A model generated the notes under the pieces. The model saw only the letters and a list, made by a program, of their open reading frames with translations, was not told the DNA's origin and did not search any database. The position numbers and the translations under genes were made by a program. From Bacillota bacterium (lineage in GTDB: Bacteria; Bacillota; UBA994; UBA5500): a DNA stretch of 23,281 bases. Below, one piece after another: positions 20,501-23,281 of this stretch. Positions within the stretch are counted from its first letter, which is position 1. Every line of letters starts with the position of its first letter. The DNA lies in the NCBI GenBank assembly GCA_023436245.1, contig JAEZJZ010000043.1, forward strand, positions 1-23,281, read 5' to 3'.

Positions 20501-22949
20501 TACAGCCATGTACATCGCGGAGATAGGGCCTGAGGACCAGGGCAAGTTGCTGACGTTGGCCACTGATACGCTGCTTCCGCTGGAATTGGGGTCTCTGCCC
20601 CCAGGCCTCAGTGCTGCCTACCATAAGGAGATCTACCTGCACTTTGTCGATGAGCAGGGCGAATATTTCTTTTGCGGAGCCGTGGAGCCGGGCGCCTTGG
20701 TGCCGGCTGGCATCTACCACGCCATGCTCAACGCTCGTTCCCAGCAGCAGACCTGGGTTCTTACCAGAACGGACCACCCGGTCGCGCCCGCCTGCCAAGC
20801 ACTCAGCTTTGGCCCCACAGAGCTGGCGCGGGTGACGGTGCAGCCACTGCTGCCTGAGCATGCACTAGTCAGCTGGATTGAAGTCAGCTACTATCCGCTG
20901 GCGGATTGCACGGCGCCGCTCATTCCCCTGCAGCCTGATCCAGCATCAGGGGAATGCCATTTCTACCTCACCCAGGGTGATTATGCCAAGGTTGCGCTGC
21001 AGGCCAATCTGGGAGGGGGAGTGGTCAAGCAAGAGCTGGGTCCGCTTGTCCTCAATACGGATACGGCTGACCTTAGCCTGGACTTGCGGTTGCATGCATA
21101 TCTCAACTTGCCCAAGGCTAGGTATGCTCCTGGCGAGAACCTACAGTTTGGCGTCGACTTCGGCCTGCAAGATGAGTCAGATAACTCTTGGCAGCTGTAC
21201 GACTACAGTGGCAACCTGAAGTGTGGCCGACTGGTGCTCAGCAGCCCCGACGGTCTGGCGTGCGACCTAGCGATCACGGCAGACGGAAGCACCAACCTGC
21301 CAGCGCTGCCTGGCTCGTACATGCTCCTCTATCAGCCAGATAGTCTGTTTCCCGTGGCCCAATTTGCAGTAGCCAGCATCATCGTTGCTGACCAAGAGGC
21401 CGCCCCGATTAGTTTTCAAGTAGAAGGAGGTTGCCTCTGGGCACCGCAGGTAGAAGTCTGCTATCGGCACTATTTGAACGGGGCCGAGTTCGAGTATCGA
21501 CGTCTGCCAGCCGAGCAGTTGCAGACCACAATCAGCGAGACTGATACTGGATGGGTTGTCAGCCTGTCAGATCTAGACTTCAAACTCTCGCCAGATTACA
21601 CCGTCAGCATCTCCACCGGCACTGCCATCTTCACGCGGGCGGTGACCAAAAACGACCTCTACCGCCCGATCACTTTGGTTGCCGGTGGCGCCGAGCACCT
21701 GGCAGTGCATTTGTCGCTGCCGTTTGCGCCAGCGTCCACGCCGCGCATCTTCCTCCAGCGGCGCGAAGGTCAGATGGCGGCCTATCCTGTGGGGATGGCT
21801 GTGGACGGCACCCTGCTGCCGCTTGGCAACTATGACCTACAGGTTCTGGCGGAGGGGGCGTCCGGCAGCTACTCACTATCCCGGGCGAACTATCAGCACA
21901 CACTGGTCAACAACACCATCGCATTTGCTTCAGCCGACATTGTTCCGGCCTCCATCACCGTTCCTGAGGGTGTCACCTCGGTATCGTCCAGTGGCTCGCT
22001 GACCGGGCAGCAGTTCCAGGAACAGAGGATGGCAAATTGGGTTGAGGTGGAACCGAACCGCTACTCCGTCAACCTGAGCGTCGGCGAGTACAGCGAGCTT
22101 GCGCTAAGCGTCCGCGCCGGTGATTGGGAATATCGGCTGAAGGAAGGGAAGACACAGCTTGCCAAGTCACGCGATTATGGCACGCTAACCCTGCAAGCAG
22201 CCTTCTCGCTGCAGAACCCCAACCTGGGGTTTGGGGCAACCGTTGACTGCAATCTGGCCGGCTTCGGTGCCTACGATGCTGGCAGCAGACAGTGGCGCGT
22301 ACTGGATGCGAACCAGTGCCCATACAGCGGCCGGATCAAGCTGACTGATCAGAATCAGGTCTCCGTCAGCATCGCCATTCAGGACGGCAAGTTTACGTTG
22401 CCCCAGGACCTAGGTGGCCAGTATGAGCTAGTCTACCATCTGGACCAGGGTCCGCTTTCGATTGCGCCTAGCACTCCGCTCGCCGTCTCCATTGCTTCGC
22501 CGGAGCCGACAGCCTTAGCTGGTATCTGGCTTGGCTCGGAGCTGCTGCCATCCTTTGTGCAAGGAGCGACTGTGTTCGACGCCGAGTTCCCACCTGGAAA
22601 CTTCTATCTGGCAGCGAGCGCAGTGGATCCAACTTGCAGCGTGCAGATCAGCCCAGTTCCGCCGGCGGTGCATGCTGGTCAGGTGTGCATCACCGTCACC
22701 ACCGCTGATTGCTCGCAGAGCCAAATCTATCTCATCAACTTCACCACGGTCTGCCCCTCTGGCGATGTCAACGGAGACAACAAGAAGGACATCACCGATT
22801 TGGCCCTGCTTGCGCTGCACTACGGCGCGCGCTTCGGCCATGACCCTGGCTTCTCAGCACAGCACGACCTAAACAAGGATCGAGTGATTGATGTCTACGA
22901 TTTGGTGATTCTGGCCAGAGACCTGCTGTCGCCAGCCACCCCAATCTGA
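17532..22949 (+). CDS. Giant secreted repeat protein with cadherin-like domain and type I dockerin
   Basis: This is a 1805-residue exported protein. The signal peptide (RKTPLMIALSLLSALLLSF) ends in an ASA-type cleavage site near residue 31. Four related beta-rich blocks start near residues 72, 443, 920 and 1293. Each has a first part with a W-x-[IV]-x-[IL]-x-x-L-x-F motif, an A-[IVM]-[FY]-[TI] strand and an LPLxLSLP-like strand. A second part carries a PGE turn, a GFG-x-x-D-x-x-x-R-x-W strand and a closing G-x-Y-x-[LM]-x-Y strand. An extra beta domain (about 807-915, ITGELLLSA, SAAEFSLQLPAGVF) precedes block 3. A cadherin-like sandwich (from about 1659) and a dockerin (from 1741, GDVNGDNKKDITDLALLALHYG and HDLNKDRVIDVYDLVILARDL) end it. 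AAGGAGG six bases before the ATG at 17532 sets the start. The dockerin predicts binding to a cohesin partner, not in this window. No enzyme domain is recognised. Confidence 0.88.
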   Translation: MSFRKTPLMIALSLLSALLLSFVAAPTASAMEVGDPVIYESEATAAPTQGADPDSDASPSASVIAQETSEPISLRLAGQGLGEPRVHVAYRQYSAYGGGFTYKHIWQESLSPVITAMTDGWLISLANLDFNGSDSYIVGISTGNALFTREVTEADLGQEIVLTTAGHIPLQLSLPFVPTAVPEIRLSRPDGDTAWFAGAVAPGALVPCAFYNAQVLFWQPDAAYSLIKSGHQHSPQFSTISFALADIVPITINLPAEDAVIFGFTYLANTPFGDTAWPGWRQTSPGHYRACITAGEYETFRVQVHLQGYVYTWEEHDLWVGDELRLGDLQLQATLNLSKHMFSPGETISYSDNGFGILDGAGRSWTVRDNADWRVLRGEVALIGVGANASPGEVVLPFVNGEITLPTEPEGQYQLVYRLQEGPLTVQSSVPRYITVADLTNRIVLQITGEALAGPMIHVHYREESGEGGFAFRFLKNADIGSDVSPIPGGWRIVLPQLDFELSSSYRFGCSAGNAVFTRELTAADVGQTISLAVGADHVPLKLSLPVEPTGTPYMLLSCMEDGQAWHCGDGRDGLLVPPGSYSAQVLFSANGIPYTLLAGHEHRADHDTLVIDAAEVALASITIPVPDAQVSYLGSLVEPPLGMGMSRPWVKQPTGQYVSGISLGRYKRLEVDVYVPDGWSYVLKQPGLEVTGDLDLGYMHLQGALKPAKTTFLPGETIQHSAEQFGVTDKAGRVWEVFGPDHQPAGCELVFIAPDQTVTPVPFINGAATLPPNLYGVYQMFYRVLGSPVPVYDSPAVPVVIGEQNDTTITGELLLSATAADELTVCVTALDVTGQAVADTTVTISAGQSAAEFSLQLPAGVFGCHLIYSISGGDGRYIDQAYYHSQYGSIIRRENASLVLPTSHALFKVQSASTYDSQIRLRLPLGHSTTVAAVTMPYVYYTLASSPRYVRESTCTWSADLQVSGWTIGISGLTFDSSRPGYTVAVSAGTAMYIAEIGPEDQGKLLTLATDTLLPLELGSLPPGLSAAYHKEIYLHFVDEQGEYFFCGAVEPGALVPAGIYHAMLNARSQQQTWVLTRTDHPVAPACQALSFGPTELARVTVQPLLPEHALVSWIEVSYYPLADCTAPLIPLQPDPASGECHFYLTQGDYAKVALQANLGGGVVKQELGPLVLNTDTADLSLDLRLHAYLNLPKARYAPGENLQFGVDFGLQDESDNSWQLYDYSGNLKCGRLVLSSPDGLACDLAITADGSTNLPALPGSYMLLYQPDSLFPVAQFAVASIIVADQEAAPISFQVEGGCLWAPQVEVCYRHYLNGAEFEYRRLPAEQLQTTISETDTGWVVSLSDLDFKLSPDYTVSISTGTAIFTRAVTKNDLYRPITLVAGGAEHLAVHLSLPFAPASTPRIFLQRREGQMAAYPVGMAVDGTLLPLGNYDLQVLAEGASGSYSLSRANYQHTLVNNTIAFASADIVPASITVPEGVTSVSSSGSLTGQQFQEQRMANWVEVEPNRYSVNLSVGEYSELALSVRAGDWEYRLKEGKTQLAKSRDYGTLTLQAAFSLQNPNLGFGATVDCNLAGFGAYDAGSRQWRVLDANQCPYSGRIKLTDQNQVSVSIAIQDGKFTLPQDLGGQYELVYHLDQGPLSIAPSTPLAVSIASPEPTALAGIWLGSELLPSFVQGATVFDAEFPPGNFYLAASAVDPTCSVQISPVPPAVHAGQVCITVTTADCSQSQIYLINFTTVCPSGDVNGDNKKDITDLALLALHYGARFGHDPGFSAQHDLNKDRVIDVYDLVILARDLLSPATPI

Positions 22950-22973
22950 AAGCGAAGAGACGCATCTGAATTA

Positions 22974-22985
22974 CGTCAGCTGACG
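22974..22985. other. 12-bp perfect palindrome after the dockerin gene
   Basis: CGTCAGCTGACG lies 24 bp after the stop. It has no loop or U-tract, so it is not a convincing terminator. No clear terminator for the dockerin gene was found in 22950-23039. Confidence 0.3.
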
Positions 22986-23039
22986 AGAAAGGATAGCCCT
23001 GCTCTCTTGACCACTGCTTCTGCTTCACCTCTTGCCTGT

Positions 23040-23059
23040 GGGGCAAGAAGGTCCGTCCG
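23040..23059 (+). repeat. REP-like repeat, copy 8 (truncated)
   Basis: GGGGCAAGAAGGTCCGTCCG keeps the left arm and core but breaks off where the right arm should be. The orientation is opposite to that expected behind the dockerin gene. Confidence 0.6.
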
Positions 23060-23082
23060 AGACCACTGAAAAAACCCATTCT

Positions 23083-23164
23083 TGTCATCCTGAGCGCAGC
23101 GAAGGATCTAGAAAGGCCCATGTTCATCGGTGTTTCAAGATTCTTCACTTCGTTCAGAATGACA
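23083..23164. repeat. 82-bp inverted-repeat element (MITE-like)
   Basis: TGTCATCCTGAGCGCAGCGA (from 23083) and a matching inverted arm ending TCGTTCAGAATGACA (to 23164) form imperfect 27-bp terminal inverted repeats around about 28 bp. Sequences with this TCATTCTGAGCGAAGCGAAG signature are widely dispersed in bacterial genomes. Confidence 0.75.
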
Positions 23165-23189
23165 TTTCCCCGGGTTCTTCAGCAATCTC

Positions 23190-23208
23190 GGTCCGTCCCC
23201 ATTGCTTC
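23190..23208 (+). repeat. REP-like repeat, copy 9 (truncated)
   Basis: GGTCCGTCCCCATTGCTTC lacks its left arm. It abuts the right copy of the long direct repeat (23211), suggesting the two units are often joined. Confidence 0.6.
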
Positions 23209-23210
23209 CG

Positions 23211-23281
23211 CGTTAAATGAGGTACGTCGCGCCGCCGTGCGTTGCTCCCCCCGGCCACTCGTAGGGGGCGCATGCATGCGC
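23211..23281 (+). repeat. Long direct repeat, right copy (runs off the window)
   Basis: This matches 17190-17262 almost exactly over 71 bp, offset 6021 bp, and ends in the palindrome GCGCATGCATGCGC, cut by the window edge. It places the dockerin gene between two like-oriented copies. Confidence 0.85.

Overview
The window looks like about 23 kb of chromosome from a GC-rich, endospore-forming bacterium of the Bacillota (Clostridia/Limnochordia-like). The main evidence is a complete GerA-type spore germinant-receptor operon. Strong AGGAGG-type ribosome sites, frequent GTG/TTG starts, sigma-A-like promoters and a dockerin-bearing secreted protein agree with this. I cannot name the genus. No tRNA, rRNA, CRISPR array or prophage was seen.

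Layout. (1) 95-3007, + strand: an MFS exporter behind a sigma-A promoter bracketed by two matching 20-bp operators, then a regulator joining an ArsR-like winged helix to a degenerate M29-aminopeptidase-like domain. (2) 3004-3210: a mosaic of two short repeat families. (3) 3228-6819, +: an isochorismatase-family hydrolase with a good terminator, then a 909-residue fusion of a soluble chemoreceptor signalling domain to an oligopeptide-type (SBP family 5) solute-binding domain, with no signal peptide or membrane segment. (4) 6843-7862: a REP-associated tyrosine transposase (RAYT) flanked by inverted REP repeats. (5) 7871-9160, -: rsgA, apparently starting at a rare ATT codon and preceded by a structured leader with terminator and antiterminator. 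(6) 9305-11532, -: a two-gene unit of a double-zinc-ribbon membrane protein and an M48 metallopeptidase. (7) 11823-17069, -: germinant-receptor operon in the order gerAA-gerAC-gerAB-gerAB'-small two-helix D-type subunit. (8) 17532-22949, +: a 1805-residue secreted protein of four roughly 370-480-residue repeat blocks ending in a cadherin-like domain and a type I dockerin, enclosed by a 71-bp direct repeat.

How the parts relate. The same REP-like hairpin (core AAGGTCCGTCCCC) occurs about nine times, always between genes. Six copies follow stop codons, all in the same sense relative to the gene they follow, and the RAYT is the likely enzyme behind their spread. The germination operon should act in the spore inner membrane. 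The dockerin protein should be exported and could dock to a cohesin scaffold encoded elsewhere. The most unusual items are the cytoplasmic chemoreceptor/solute-binding fusion, the aminopeptidase-like regulator, the rsgA leader with its ATT start, and the orientation rule of the REP copies.
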